A DNA stretch of 64,000 bases, taken from Procambarus clarkii (lineage: Eukaryota; Arthropoda; Malacostraca; Decapoda; Cambaridae). Below, in pieces: positions 8,869 through 20,419 of this stretch. Where the stretch lies: contig NC_091227.1 of the NCBI RefSeq assembly GCF_040958095.1, positions 20,437,499-20,501,498 of the forward strand. Direction: 5' to 3'. The stretch's first letter is position 1. Each line of letters starts with the position of its first letter. The translations under genes were made by a program, and so were the position numbers. The notes beneath the pieces were generated by a model. It saw only the letters and a program-made list of their open reading frames with translations, searched no databases and had not been told where the DNA came from.

Positions 8869-9607
8869 GCCAGATTCACGAAGTAGTTACGTAAGTACTT
8901 ACGAACGTGTACATCCTTCCTCAAAATTTGACGGCTTTGGTTTCATTTATTAAACATCCGTGCAGAGTCAGAATTCGGCTCAAAAATCACGCTCAGGAGT
9001 CAAATTTCCGACATTTCAGATATTTTGAAAACTGCAGGGGGGTTTGGGCAAAATATGACCCATCGCCGTTTTCAGTAATTGGCATATTTTGGGTATAAAA
9101 AGTCGTAATTTGAAAATGAAAATAGGTGCAGAGAGTCAGAATTTGGCTCAAAAATCACGCTCAGGAGTCAAATTTCCGACATTTCAGATATTTTGAAAAC
9201 TGCAGGGGGGTTTGGGCAAAATATGACCCATCGCCGTTTTCAGTAATTGCCATATTTTCGGTATTAAAAGTCGTAATTTGAAAATGAAAATAGGTGCAGA
9301 GAGTCAGAATTCGGCTCAAAAATCACGCTCAGGAGTCAAATTTCCGACATTTCAGATATTTTGAAAATTGCAGGGGGGTTTGGGCAAAATATGACCCATC
9401 GCAGTTTTCAGTAATTGGCATATTTTGGGTATAAAAAGTCGATGTTGAGCATGAAATCATCCCAATCAAATGTTGTTATTGTTATAAACAGCCTCCTGGT
9501 GCTTCGGAGCTCATTAACTGTTTAATAATTGTAAACAAAGCCGCCAAAGAATGAGAAAAGATGTACAGGTTCGTAAGTGCTTGCGTAACTGCTTCGTGAA
9601 TCTGGAC
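8869..9607. mobile_element. Foldback MITE interrupted by a tandem array
   Basis: The outer ends match the MITE at 683-930: the left arm 8869-8957 starts CCAGATTCACGAAGTAGTTA, and the right part 9442-9607 ends TGCTTCGTGAATCTGG and includes the same internal GTGCTTCGGAGCTCATTAAC segment. Between them lies the 168-bp tandem array at 8960-9440, absent from the uninterrupted copy. The tandem DNA was therefore inserted into, or grew inside, a MITE. Confidence 0.75.
8960..9440. repeat. 168-bp tandem repeat, three copies
   Basis: Units start GTGCAGAG at 8960, 9126 and 9294 (periods 166 and 168). They are almost identical, and the last lacks the terminal AATTTGAAAATGAAAATAG segment. Each contains CAAATTTCCGACATTTCAGA and GGGCAAAATATGACCCATCG. 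No coding potential. Confidence 0.95.
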
Positions 9608-10205
9608 CGTCGTCGAGAGCTTGCGACCCGAGGAGAACACCTCTGGAACAAGTGCTTCACCCACGAACTACAAATTCAAATAATCGCCAACAGATCCTAA
9701 ACACCTAACCTAACCAGTGCCTAAATATGCACAATATGTTAATATAAAATAATATTACTTTATATTTGATAACATTCCTGTTTTGAATGAACAGCATGCT
9801 AAAAGTTATGAATGCGTCTTTGGGATCGACCACTGGATGGAATGGACTTCATAAACATATATAAACAGGGGCGTTGTCATTCATAAATAGGGGGTTTGGC
9901 GGGTGCATGGAATGGACGTTGGGTTCTTTGTTTGGAAGACGAGCTTAATAAAAGATAAAGTGAACTTGATTATTTTGTAATTCACCATCTTGATTATTTT
10001 GTAATTCACCATCTTTAATGAATCTCAACAACTTCGGTTGATGGTGGTCTTCGACAGTAGGCAACCAGGAGTCGAGTCTGCTCGCTCTCCACCTCTACAG
10101 AGAAGCTGTATATATAGTCATAAGTAAACTATATGGAATACCTTGAACACCGACTCCTTATATACCTGTCGCTGGATATAATGAGTCAGCTTCTGCCACT
10201 ATACC
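9608..10205. other. No gene seen
   Basis: AT-rich DNA with one 25-bp-scale direct duplication near 9965-10015 (CTTGATTATTTTGTAATTCA twice). No open frame, RNA gene or element recognised. Confidence 0.4.
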
Positions 10206-10640
10206 AAGTTATAGCCCCGCTCCTGTGTCAGGTTAGTCCACTACGGGCTCACCATAGCCCGCTCCTGTGCCAGGTTAGTCCACTACGGGCTCACCATAGC
10301 CCGCTCCTGTGCCAGGTTAGTCCACTACGGGCTCACCATAGCCCGCTCCTGTGCCAGGTTAGTCCACTACGGGCTCACCATAGCCTGTGCTACTTGCCCC
10401 GCTCCTGTGTCAGGTTAGTCCACTACGGGCTCACCATAGCCCGCTCCTGTGCCAGGTTAGTCCACTACGGGCTCACCATAGCCCGCTCCTGTGCCAGGTA
10501 AGTCCACTACGGGCTCACCATAGCCTGTGCTACTTGCCCCGCTCCTGTGCTAGGTTAGTCCACTACGGGCTCACCATAGCCCGTGCTACTTGCCCCGCTC
10601 CTGTGCTAGGTTAGTCCACTACGGGTTCACCATAGCCCCG
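10206..10640. repeat. 42/56-bp minisatellite derived from a dispersed element
   Basis: Copies of GCTCCTGTGCCAGGTTAGTC + CACTACGGGCTCACCATAGC, mostly 42 bp. Some copies are about 56 bp and include TGTGCTACTTGCCCC. The long form is the reverse complement of a unit present about twice inside the dispersed element at 61975-62100. The 42-bp form therefore looks like a deletion derivative that expanded. Each unit holds a hairpin, ACGGGCT-CACCAT-AGCCCGT. Confidence 0.9.
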
Positions 10641-10909
10641 CTCCTGAACAGTACCCCTTGGGATGAGGGGTGGAGAGGGAAGGGGGATGGTGGTGGGGGA
10701 ATCTCCCTGTTTTCCCCAAACTTTCTCGTTCACATCTACACCAAGCCACTAATGACTCGTCACCCCCACCACCACCACCACCATTACCCAACTACTCTCC
10801 GGCCCCCGGCCCCCCTCCAAAAAAAAGTTTCCCTATCAACCACACATTTCCCCCAACACTTTCCCTGAGTAATTTCGTTCACGCGTCCGGCTGGTTACAT
10901 GGAAGAGGC

Positions 10910-11445
10910 AGATTATTATTATTAACATCTTTATTGACAAAATTAATTACAATTTTGCCTAATCTGAGGATTTCAATTAAGTCCTATTAAAGTGAGGATA
11001 ATGGTGGTATTCACTGTCACGCAGGACAGAGGGTCATACATAAGACAATAGGTCTAAACTGGCACATATATATCATGGTTACATTCAATGTTTTAATGTA
11101 TGGATATGTGAAAACAACTTTTTACTGTGCACTGCCACACAAGGGCAGGGATGGGTTCATAAGTGATGCAGCTTGGAAGTAATTTAAATAAAATTGTTCT
11201 TCATTCTTTAAAATGGACAAGCAAATTGTGGATAAATTGTTAGGATGTCGTCCAGAACACTGAGTCAATGAAATAGTTATACAGTTGGTGGTACAAGAGG
11301 CCAGGAGGTCTAAAATCTTTTACGGTTTCACATTCAACAATATAGTGTTCTAGTAAATGCATTAGAGGATTATCACAGAGTTTACAATCTGAATTTTCTG
11401 GTAGTGACTCAGCCTCACTGAAGAGGCAGAACAACAGATGCGTCG
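10910..11445 (-). mobile_element. LINE 3' end (C-terminal zinc-knuckle region plus 3' UTR)
   Basis: Minus strand from 11445 reads DCKLCDNPLMHLLEHYIVEC and ends at a stop at 11240-11242. This C-x2-C-x(n)-H-x4-C pattern resembles the C-terminal knuckle of RNase-H-bearing non-LTR elements, as at 53323-53532 and 63472-63530. About 330 bp of 3' UTR follow, ending in an AATAAT-like tail near 10915. The 5' side is truncated. Confidence 0.65.
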
Positions 11446-11447
11446 TG

Positions 11448-11605
11448 TTGCAAGTGTGCCGCCATATTGGAGTACCCAGCAAGTGTGCCGCCATATTGGA
11501 GTACCCAGCAAGTGTGCCGCCATATTGGAGTACCCAGCAAGTGTGCCGCCATATTGGAGTACCCAGCAAGTGTGCCGCCATATTGGAGTACCCAGCAAGT
11601 GTCAG
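11448..11605. repeat. 29-bp minisatellite, 5-6 copies
   Basis: Near-perfect copies of a 29-bp unit, GTGTGCCGCCATATTGGAGT followed by ACCCAGCAA, starting exactly at the 5' truncation point of the LINE fragment at 10910-11445. Confidence 0.95.
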
Positions 11606-11822
11606 TACTGATCCAGACTTACCACACAGTAACAACTGTGACCATGACATCAGCTGACCGACAGCAGCGGGGCCTCAACAACTGAAGCTCGACTTTTTAC
11701 ATACCTTATATACCTTACAAGGCCTCCCTTTCCACCTCCACTGGCATTGGTCGGTATTATGACGACTTCATGTCGCACAGGATCGGGGTTCCATCCCCCG
11801 GTGGTCCAAGTGGCTGGGAAAG

Positions 11823-12600
11823 TCAGCCCGTCCTCTCGACTGATACCTGGTTGATACCTGGTTGATGAGGTTCTGAGAGTTCTTCTACTCCCCAAGCCCG
11901 GCCCGAGGCCAGGCTTGACTTGTGAGAGTTTGGTCCACTAGGCTGTTGCTTGGAGCGGCCCGCAGGCCCACATACCCACCACAGCCCGGTTGGTCCGGCA
12001 CTCCTTGGAGGAATAAATCTAGTTTCTTCTTGAAGATGTCCACGGTTGTTCCGGCAATATTTCTTATGCTTGCCGGGAGGACGTTGAGCAACCGTGGACC
12101 TCTGATGTTTATACAGTGTTCTCTGATTGTGCCTATGGCACCTCTGCTCTTCACTGGTTCTATTCTGCATTTTCTTCCATACCGTTCACTCCAGTACGTT
12201 GTTATTTTACTGTGTAGATTTGGTACTTGGCCCTCCAGTATCTTCCAGGTGTATATTTTTGATATCTCTCTCGTCTTCTCTCTAGTGAGTACATTTGGAG
12301 GGCTTTGAGACGATCCCAATAATTTAGGTGTTTTATCTCGTCTATACGTGCCGTATATGTTCTCTGTATTCCCTCTATTTCAGCAATCCCTCCTGCTCTG
12401 AAGGGGAAGTGAGTACTGAGCAGTACTCAAGACGGGACAACACAAGTGACTTGAAGAGTACAACCATTGTGATAGGATCCCTGGATTTAAAAGTTCTCGT
12501 AATCCATCCTATCATTTTTCTGGCTGTCGCAATATTTGCTTGGTTATGCTCCTTAAACGTTAGGTCGTCAGACATTATTATTCCCAAATCCTTTACATGC
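11823..12600 (-). mobile_element. LINE (CR1-like) RT C-terminal fragment, frameshifted
   Basis: Minus strand reads LGIIMSDDLTFKEHNQANIA and FKSLVLSRLEYCSVLTSP (12587-12375). After a frame break it gives [31 protein letters not shown] and DIFKKKLDLFLQGVPDQPG (12240-11950). These are the post-catalytic RT thumb and C-terminal region of a non-LTR retrotransposon. Copies of the same family lie at 55488-56505 (plus) and 46770-47245 (minus). Frameshifts and stops make it inactive. Confidence 0.8.
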
Positions 12601-13020
12601 TATTTTCCTACTATGGGTACATTTGATTAGTACGTCTAATCGTCAGTACTAATTGATTAGTACGTCATTTGACTAGTACGTCTCATTGTGTACGATGATC
12701 CCAACGTACAAATTACGTAGTACTATGGAGAGCTCACAAATATCCCCGTTTTCTGTGCATCAAAGGTTAGGTTAGGTGGGTGGTTTGGGTACGTACGTTC
12801 TGGTTAGGTCTTGTGGCCGTCCTCTTTCAAGAAGGATGGACCGATTCCTTCGCACTGTCCTATCCCTTTCAAGTGGTGGATAGTCCTGCTGGCCAAGCGC
12901 TTTCTCCTCATAATTACCTATTACCATACACTACCACATGACCAATCAAATGTGTGTGTACTCACCTAGTTGTGTTTGCAGGGGTTGAGCTCTGACTCTT
13001 TGGTCCCATAGCCCCGCTCC
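12601..13020. other. No gene; short GATTAGTACGTC repeats
   Basis: Contains a few imperfect copies of GATTAGTACGTC near 12630-12690 and two to three GGTTAGG motifs near 12766. Otherwise no recognisable feature. Confidence 0.5.
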
Positions 13021-13022
13021 TG

Positions 13023-13066
<44 letters not shown>

Positions 13067-13108
13067 TGTGTGTGGTGTGTGTGTGTGTGTGTGTGGTGTG
13101 TGTGTGTA
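13021..13108. repeat. (GT)n microsatellite
   Basis: About 88 bp of GT repeat with GG interruptions. Confidence 0.95.
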
Positions 13109-13532
13109 CTGTGCCTGGTGCGGGGACGGCAGGTCGACGCTCCACCAACAGTACCGAGAGGGGCGGATGTTGTAGATTAGTTACCAGTGTTGTGGCCTGG
13201 GGGAGCCCCCAGTACGTCTCCATGGGCCCACAGTCACTCCTCATCCCCCAGGCGAGGGGCCACCAGGTCCACGGCTGCTGTAGTCAGCTATGAATGGGGA
13301 AGATTATGGGGAGGGGGCTGGGGGAGGAATGATGGGAGGGGGGGGGAAGAATTCAGGTGAAAGGTATTGGGAGATATCTTACTCTCTCTGATGCTGCTAT
13401 CTTCTTGCAAGAATAGAAACTTTGAGCAATTTGGCTTCACCGCCGTTATGAGCTTCAGACAAGGAAGTCTTGGCACTTGAAGGGTGATCAGTTGTTTACG
13501 TGTTGAGAACGTGTCCAGGTCTGGCTATGAGA

Positions 13533-13533
13533 G

Positions 13534-13602
<69 letters not shown>
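13533..13602. repeat. (GA)n microsatellite
   Basis: About 70 bp of nearly pure GA repeat. Confidence 0.95.
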
Positions 13603-13604
<2 letters not shown>

Positions 13605-13669
13605 TAGGATGGGATGAGAGCTATAGGAATCCTGGGGATTCATTAATTAGAGGAGACACCTGACAATAA

Positions 13670-13896
13670 TACAGAGTGATTAGTTGTAAATACATAGCTA
13701 TTGAAATGGAAACATCTCTGTAGCTAGTTAATATTATAATTATAAGGTGTGAAGGATAGATGAAATTGTTCATGTGATAATTACCGTTGAAGTCTGATAA
13801 AGGCTTTTTGTGCCCTCTGTAATCCTTCTTGCGCTACCGCTCACAGGATGAGTATGGGGTGCACAATGAACTAGCCGCCTCCAGCGGCAACAATCA
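13670..13896 (+). mobile_element. LINE 3' UTR fragment
   Basis: Collinear with 53728-53945 over about 220 bp, sharing GTGTGAAGGATAGATGAAAT, TGTGCCCTCTGTAAT and GCTACCGCTCACAGGATGAG, and ending CAACAATCAA in both. At 53728 the same sequence follows a LINE C-terminal frame, so this is a heavily 5'-truncated insertion. Confidence 0.75.
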
Positions 13897-13899
13897 ATC

Positions 13900-14382
13900 T
13901 TTAGAATGTCGGAAGAGAAGTTATGGCGGAAGATATGGGTGATTGTTCTACCAAGACGAGATAATTAGTTTATTATAGTGCCCAATGAGAGTATTTTTTG
14001 TATATACCAAGCTTGAGTATATACATATTTATGCTGTTGCTGGAGAATTTATGAGTTGGTGTGAGTTAGGAGCCGCTACGACGCCCATCCTGCTCTAGGG
14101 TCTCACACCACCACCTGGCCAACACCAGCACACTGTGAATGGATTACGAGGATGTTCTAATGAATACCTCATACCAACGGGTGTATAATGACTATGTATT
14201 ATAATGTATATATTATAATGTATATATAATGACTATATATACAGTACCATGACGTGTGAGTGCGTGGCCCAGTTCCTGCTAGAGCGGAGAGCCAGAGTGC
14301 TCACGGCCAGGAGATCAGTCTCCTGCAGCCACCTGCCACAGGTAACGGTGGCCTAACCTCACCCTCCCACGCACTCTAAAAT
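13900..14382. other. No confirmed gene; TA-rich segment
   Basis: Holds a TA-rich stretch (14180-14245) and one short open frame, 14250-14343 plus, that ends at a CAG|GTAACG donor-like site. No partner exon was found. Confidence 0.35.
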
Positions 14383-14394
14383 TACAAAAAAATC

Positions 14395-14440
14395 TAAATG
14401 ACCCGACCAGGACTCGAACCCATGCCGTCTAGGATCACCC
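14395..14440 (-). mobile_element. tRNA-like SINE tail
   Basis: Minus strand GGCATGGGTTCGAGTCCTGG resembles a tRNA B box and T-arm. The preceding part is too diverged to fold as a tRNA. Confidence 0.4.
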
Positions 14441-14559
14441 TCCCAAACATACATTGAGCACGTGCCAGAATTTGACGAAAAATTGTACCCAAATAGATCC
14501 ACGAGTGTCGTCGGGGGCTGGTTAGTAGTGGAGCTTATTTAATAGGCTCCAGGACTGTC

Positions 14560-15184
14560 CAAGGACTCCTGGGAGCCTTGGCCGCCCTTGAGGGACTCCT
14601 GGGGGTCTTGGGGCGCCCTTGAGGGACTCCTGGGGGTCTTGGGGGCGCCCTTGAGGGACTCCTGGGAGCCTTGGCCGCCCTTGAGGGACTCCTGGGAGCC
14701 TTGGCCGCCCTTGAGGGACTCCTGGGGGTCTTGGGGCGCCCTTGAGGGACTCCTGGGGGTCTTGGGGGCGCCCTTGAGGGACTCCTGGGAGCCTCGGGCG
14801 CCCTTGAGGGACTCCTGAGAGCCTTGGCCGCCCTTGAGGGACTCCTGGGGGTCTTGGGGCGCCCTTGAGGGACTCCTGGGAGCCTTGGGCGCCCTTGAGG
14901 GACTCCTGAGAGCCTTGGCCGCCCTTGAGGGACTCCTGGGAGCCTTGGGCGCCCTTGAGGGACTCCTGAGAGCCTTGGCCGCCCTTGAGGGACTCCTGGG
15001 AGCCTTGGAGCGCCCTTCAGGGACTCCTGGGAGCCTCGGGCGCCCTTGAGGGACTCCTGGGGATCTTGGGGCGCCCTTGAGGGACTTCTGGGAGCCTTGG
15101 CCGCCCTTGAGGGACTCCTGGGGGTCTTGGGGCGCCCTTGAGGGACTCCTGAGAGCCTTGGGCGCCCTTGAGGGACTCCTGGGC
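14560..15184. repeat. 30-31-bp minisatellite, about 20 copies
   Basis: Copies of GAGGGACTCCTGGGAGCCTT + GGCCGCCCTT with variants GGGGTCTTGGGGCG and GAGAGCCTTGG. Unit length alternates between 30, 31 and 32, so open frames shift and are not genes. Confidence 0.95.
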
Positions 15185-15375
15185 TAACCTTCCCAACATT
15201 CTACACGGTTCTACTCTCTCCACCTGCATGTAGAAATGTTTATATGTTAATTTTGCCCGCGCATCATAAGTTTCTACTTTCTACTGATAATAATGGTGTC
15301 TTGTGTGTTCTCCATATGGAGCGAGGCTCTGCGCGGGGCGAATGGTCGCTACAACAGTTGCTAACTCCTGTATTA

Positions 15376-16242
<867 letters not shown>

Positions 16243-16356
16243 GCAGAACTTCCTTGAACTCCAAGTAGGATGCACTTCCTGGAGCATCAAGTAGGCTGCA
16301 CTTCCTCGAACTCCAAGTAGGCTGCACTTCCTCGAACTCCAAGTAGGCTGCACTTC
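16243..16356. repeat. 26-bp minisatellite, about 4 copies
   Basis: CTCCAAGTAGGCTGCACTTC + CTCGAA repeated at 26-bp spacing (16311, 16337), with a diverged first copy and a single stray copy at about 16143. Confidence 0.9.
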
Positions 16357-17335
16357 GAAAGTCGAGCCAAACGTCTTCGGGTTTTCTCCCCTGTGGACCG
16401 GAGTGTGGGAGCAGGCCGTGCCGACATTTTTTATAACATCACAGGAGTGTGAAGTCCGACATGTGCTGTAAGAGTGGTACAAGATAAAGCCATCATTCAG
16501 CAAAATATTATCTTCACACTATTTCCTGTGACCCGCCTGAGGATCGTGAAGGTGGTATGTGTGGTGTTGTCTAGAGAAAACGGTTAAATAAAGGTATTTT
16601 TATGCCAGACTATAATATTTTAACATCGCTAAATAGAACGCGTGAGAATTTTAGCTGGAATAATTATTGTTTCCATATTATCTCTAGATAATATATTACC
16701 GTGCATATAAATATTACTGAATAACTTATATTTAAGCGTGACAAATGCTGATTACCGAAGAAAGCAAATTTGTACTACAATACAAATGAATTCTTTATGT
16801 ACTTGACTCACCTCTCAGATGCCCCCCTGACCCCATTGCCCACTGGACTTTGACGGAGCCAGAGTCACCAGTGTCCTTCCACTCCGGCCCAGAGCCACAC
16901 TCCTGGAAGTCTATATTCATCGAAGCATTTCAAACGCCTAAAACATCATATAGAAGATGGTGACTGAAAGCGGAGACATCCTTAAACTCTTATAAACACC
17001 TCAAACACCTCCACTTCACAATGGAAACAACAAATTAGTCGTAAAAATAGACCAACGACACTAAACAGGAGGACAACCTAAAAATATTGATTGAAAGAAT
17101 GCTTCTTTCGAGAAATGGGTCTCCTGAACTTTCCCCAAAGAGTAACTGGGGTGAAACTTGGCTCCGTAGAGTGAGGTGGATTGTTGACGGGACACCAGAG
17201 GCACTAGGCGCGAAGGAGAGTCATTGAGTACCCAACTATGAAGGAAAAGGAGGAAGGGTATTGAACGTGTGCTGAATATTCACATTAAGGAAAGTGTTTT
17301 GGGTATGTAGCGTTCTGGAGAGTTGACGAGTGAAG

Positions 17336-17640
17336 GCAGCTGGTGTCTTGGGTGTTGTGGTGACAGACACAGCTGGTGTCTTGGGTGTTGTGGTGGCAGA
17401 CACAGCTGGTGTCTTGGGTGTTGTGGTGACAGACACAGCTGGTGTCTTGGGTGTTGTGGTGACAGTCACAACTGGTGTCTTGGGTGTTGTGGAGGCCGAC
17501 ACAGCTGGTGTCTTGGGTGTTGTGGTGACAGTCACAGCTGGTGTCTTGGGTGTTGTGGAGGCCGACACAGCTGGTGTCTGGGATCAGACACAGCTGGTGT
17601 CTGGGATCAGACACAGCTGGTGTCTGGGATCAGTCACAAT
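17336..17640. repeat. 33-bp minisatellite with a Thr/Pro-rich minus frame
   Basis: Unit of 33 bp around ACAGCTGGTGTCTTGGGTGT; the last three copies are shortened to about 23 bp (CTGGGATCAGACACAG). One minus frame (17236-17568) reads TTPKTPAVSVT repeats, similar in composition to mucin or peritrophin linkers. It is entered after an in-frame TGA in the degenerate copies and ends in unremarkable sequence. I do not call a gene. Confidence 0.9.
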
Positions 17641-18490
17641 ATGAGACACTTTGTATTCTGACACTGAGAAACTTAGAGATCAGTATCTGGGATCATATGA
17701 TTCAATCTTGTGAATTTCTGGGTTAGGATATTGTTTAAGTCATGAATACGGACATCGTCCAGAATTATACTACTGTCTTGTATTCCTAGGATAAGACACT
17801 GTATACAGGAGTTTAAGATAATGACAATAAGAATTATGACGACTATAATCTAGATTCTAGAACATGGGAAGAGCGAACACGGCCATCTTGAATTACAGCA
17901 CGCGACTAGAAAAATACTTACACTGTGACTCAAAGATTTAAAGAAAGATTGGAATCTGACTCACGGTTGACTCACAAGGGTGAGTCTCTTGTCTCAGTCT
18001 CCGTGAGTCTCAGCTCTCACGGGAGCTGTTCTGACTCACAGGAGCACAGTGCTATGCCCCAAACACTGTGAATGGAAGGATCATTTACACGGGAATCATT
18101 ATACGTAACACCATATCCTGCTATGTATAACACAGGATTACTCTTGTATGGATACAGGATTAAAGATTTTACGCCCTGGCTGTGGACACGACTCGTAGAA
18201 GGCAATTAACAGCTTCTCAAACTCTGCAAAATAAAAATAAAATCATCATTAAAAGTATAGAAATATTTGACCATGTAAATAATTCCACTGAGAACTGAGG
18301 AAATGAAAGGGTAAATATATTATGGTCTTGAAGGAGGCCTGGGGTAAGGATGGAAGGTGAGAAGCAGGCTGAACATGCTGGTTGAAGGTGCAGGGGAGGA
18401 TGGAGGATGTGGGGATGGAATGGTGTAGGGGAAGATGTGGGGGTGAGAGCAGTTGATGTGGAGAAGATTGACGTTGGGATAGCTGAGGTG
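17641..18490. other. No gene seen
   Basis: AT-rich to mixed DNA. The long minus frame from 19008 to 18217 is produced by the minisatellite at 18494-18818 and does not extend into a recognisable protein here. Confidence 0.4.
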
Positions 18491-18493
18491 GGG

Positions 18494-18818
18494 AATGGTG
18501 TGGGGGGAAGGATGGTGTGGGGGAAGGATGGTGTGGGGAAGGATGGTGTGGGGGAAGGATGGTGTGGGGGAAGGATGGTGTGGGGGAAGGATGGTGTGGG
18601 GAAGGATGGTGTGGGGGAAGGATGGTGTGGGGGAAGGATGGTGTGGGGAAGGATGGTGTGGGGGAAGGATGGTGTGGGGGAAGGATGGTGTGGGGAAGGA
18701 TGGTGTGGGGAAGGATGGTGTGGGGGAAGGATGGTGTGGGGGAAGGATGGTGTGGGGAAGGATGGTGTGGGGAAAGGATGGTGTGGGGAAGGATGGTGTG
18801 GGGAAGGATGGTGCAAGA
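18494..18818. repeat. 15/16-bp GGATGGTGTGGGGAA minisatellite, about 21 copies
   Basis: Unit GGATGGTGTGGGGAA with an optional extra G. Same family as 22613-23500 but in the opposite orientation to most of that array. Open frames in all three plus frames come from the changing 15/16-bp length. Confidence 0.95.
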
Positions 18819-19390
18819 CGGTCTTAGTTACATCCCTTACTCTCTGGCTGTGGTCGTCTGAGGCGGAGGTTACGACAAGACAGTTGTGCACTTGTGTACA
18901 AAAAATATTCTGAACAATGTCATCCTGGACGTTAATAGTTATTATAAAGCATAAATGTTCGCACTTCAGTAAGTTAAAATCACTTAATAATTTGTCATTA
19001 ACGAGCAATATATTAAGTCAATTGAAAGCAAATATTTAACATCATCCAGTGTTGTGTCAGGGACTTTGGGTTAGTTGGTTGGTTAGTCTGTTATTGTATA
19101 TATTGTATATTGTAGTTGTGGAGCGGCCATTAACAGTGCTTGACTGACGGACGATTACTACTTCACTGCCGGTTATACTACAAATGTTGCTCTGTTGTAC
19201 CTGTTGTTCTGTTGCAACATTTACAATAGAATGTTGTATTTGGTTTGTGAATTATATTTTGAAATTAACAACTTCAAATATTCAAGCTGGGGATCATTAT
19301 TGGTTCATTAGAGACTCGGTCGTATTTGGGGAAGTGCAGGGGTGGCTGTTGGCCATTGTTAATTGACACTTCAGACTCGGAGAATGTTAA

Positions 19391-19490
19391 CCAATGGGGT
19401 GAGGTTTTAGGGTGAATGTCAACCAATCAGCGGCCGGGTTTGGTTGGCTGCTGGGTATAAAAGGAAGGATGAGCCAAAATGCACTTCAGT
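19391..19490 (+). promoter_or_regulatory. Core promoter of gene B (two CCAAT boxes, TATA, initiator)
   Basis: CCAAT at 19391-19395 and 19423-19427, TATAAAA at 19456-19462, and a TCAGT initiator at 19486-19490 with A+1 at 19488. The spacing from TATA to A+1 is 32 bp, identical to gene A. A 50-nt leader then reaches a CTTGAAG|GTGAGC donor at 19537/19538, giving a non-coding first exon. The four elements in correct order and spacing make chance unlikely. Confidence 0.65.
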
Positions 19491-19556
19491 GTGTTTTACC
19501 TCACTTTTAGTATACAGTTCAGCTTCGTCTCTTGAAGGTGAGCTGTATGGTGAGGA

Positions 19557-19886
19557 TCCTCCCTCCCCCCGCCCCTTGCTGCGTCCCCCCCCCCCTCCCT
19601 CCCTCCCTCCGCCCCTTGCTGCGTCCCCCCTCCCTCCGCCCCTTGCTGCGTCCCCCCCTCCCTCCGCCCCTTGCTGCGTCCCCCCTCCCTCCGCCCCTTG
19701 CTGCGTCGCCGCCCCCTCCCTCCGCCCCTTGCTGCGTCGCCGCCCCCTCCCTCCCCCTCCCTCCCCCTCCGCCCCTTGCTGCGTCCCCCCTCCCTCGGCC
19801 CCTTGCTGCGTCCCCCCTCCCTCGGCCCCCTGCTGCGTCCCCCCTCCCTCCCCCTCCGCCCCTGCCCCTTGCTGCGTCGCCGCCCC
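19557..19886. repeat. C-rich minisatellite (CCTCCGCCCCTTGCTGCGTC), about 12-14 copies
   Basis: Units of about 23-30 bp combining runs of CCCTCC with CGCCCCTTGCTGCGTC. The minus strand has many closely spaced G-runs, so G-quadruplex or i-motif formation is plausible. It begins about 20 bp after the putative first donor of gene B and would lie in its first intron. Confidence 0.95.
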
Positions 19887-20419
19887 TCCTTATGGGGGGG
19901 AGAACTACGATTATTTAAGATTTGCCTTAACCTAACCTTCGAATCGTCAAGTGCACATAATGCTGTGTGTGGCACTATAGCAGAGGCAAACTGGCCTGTG
20001 ACGCTCCTCCACCTCACTCCTCTCATGCGAGAGGCTACCCCTTAACGTCTGGCCTTGGCCCTCAAATTCGGCTAGATACACTAACAATTTCTTAATGAAC
20101 AGTGGGGTTACTAGGTATTAAAACGTTGAAACCACATTCTTAACTATATTTAAAACATATTATTAAAACATGACTAAAATTCAGTAGGCGAAAGATGTAA
20201 TTCTTTCTAGTGAAATTTTTTAGAAAACTAGGTTTTGTTAATCTTTAGGCTGTCTATCCATAGTATTTGGTGTTTTGTACCATCAACGTTAACTATGAAA
20301 CTTTTTGTGTATTGTAAAATTGACGGCATTTCAGTAAATTGTATCGCTCATGATTTCGGCAAGTTATGTATATAATTCTAATAAGTTAACGGAATAATTC
20401 GTCCTGACCATCGCACAGG

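Noticed and set aside
12760-12780. GGTTAGGTTAGG as an interstitial arthropod telomere (TTAGG) tract
   Set aside because: Only two to three copies; isolated GGTTAGG motifs are frequent here by chance and in dispersed repeats.
14250-14343. Plus open frame starting MTCECVAQFLLERRARVLTA and ending at CAG|GTAACG
   Set aside because: Looks coding by composition, but it sits next to a tRNA-like SINE tail and no downstream exon could be joined; probably part of a dispersed repeat.
18217-19008. 263-codon minus frame rich in HPSPTPSFP
   Set aside because: Driven by the 15/16-bp minisatellite; no domain in the non-repeat ends.
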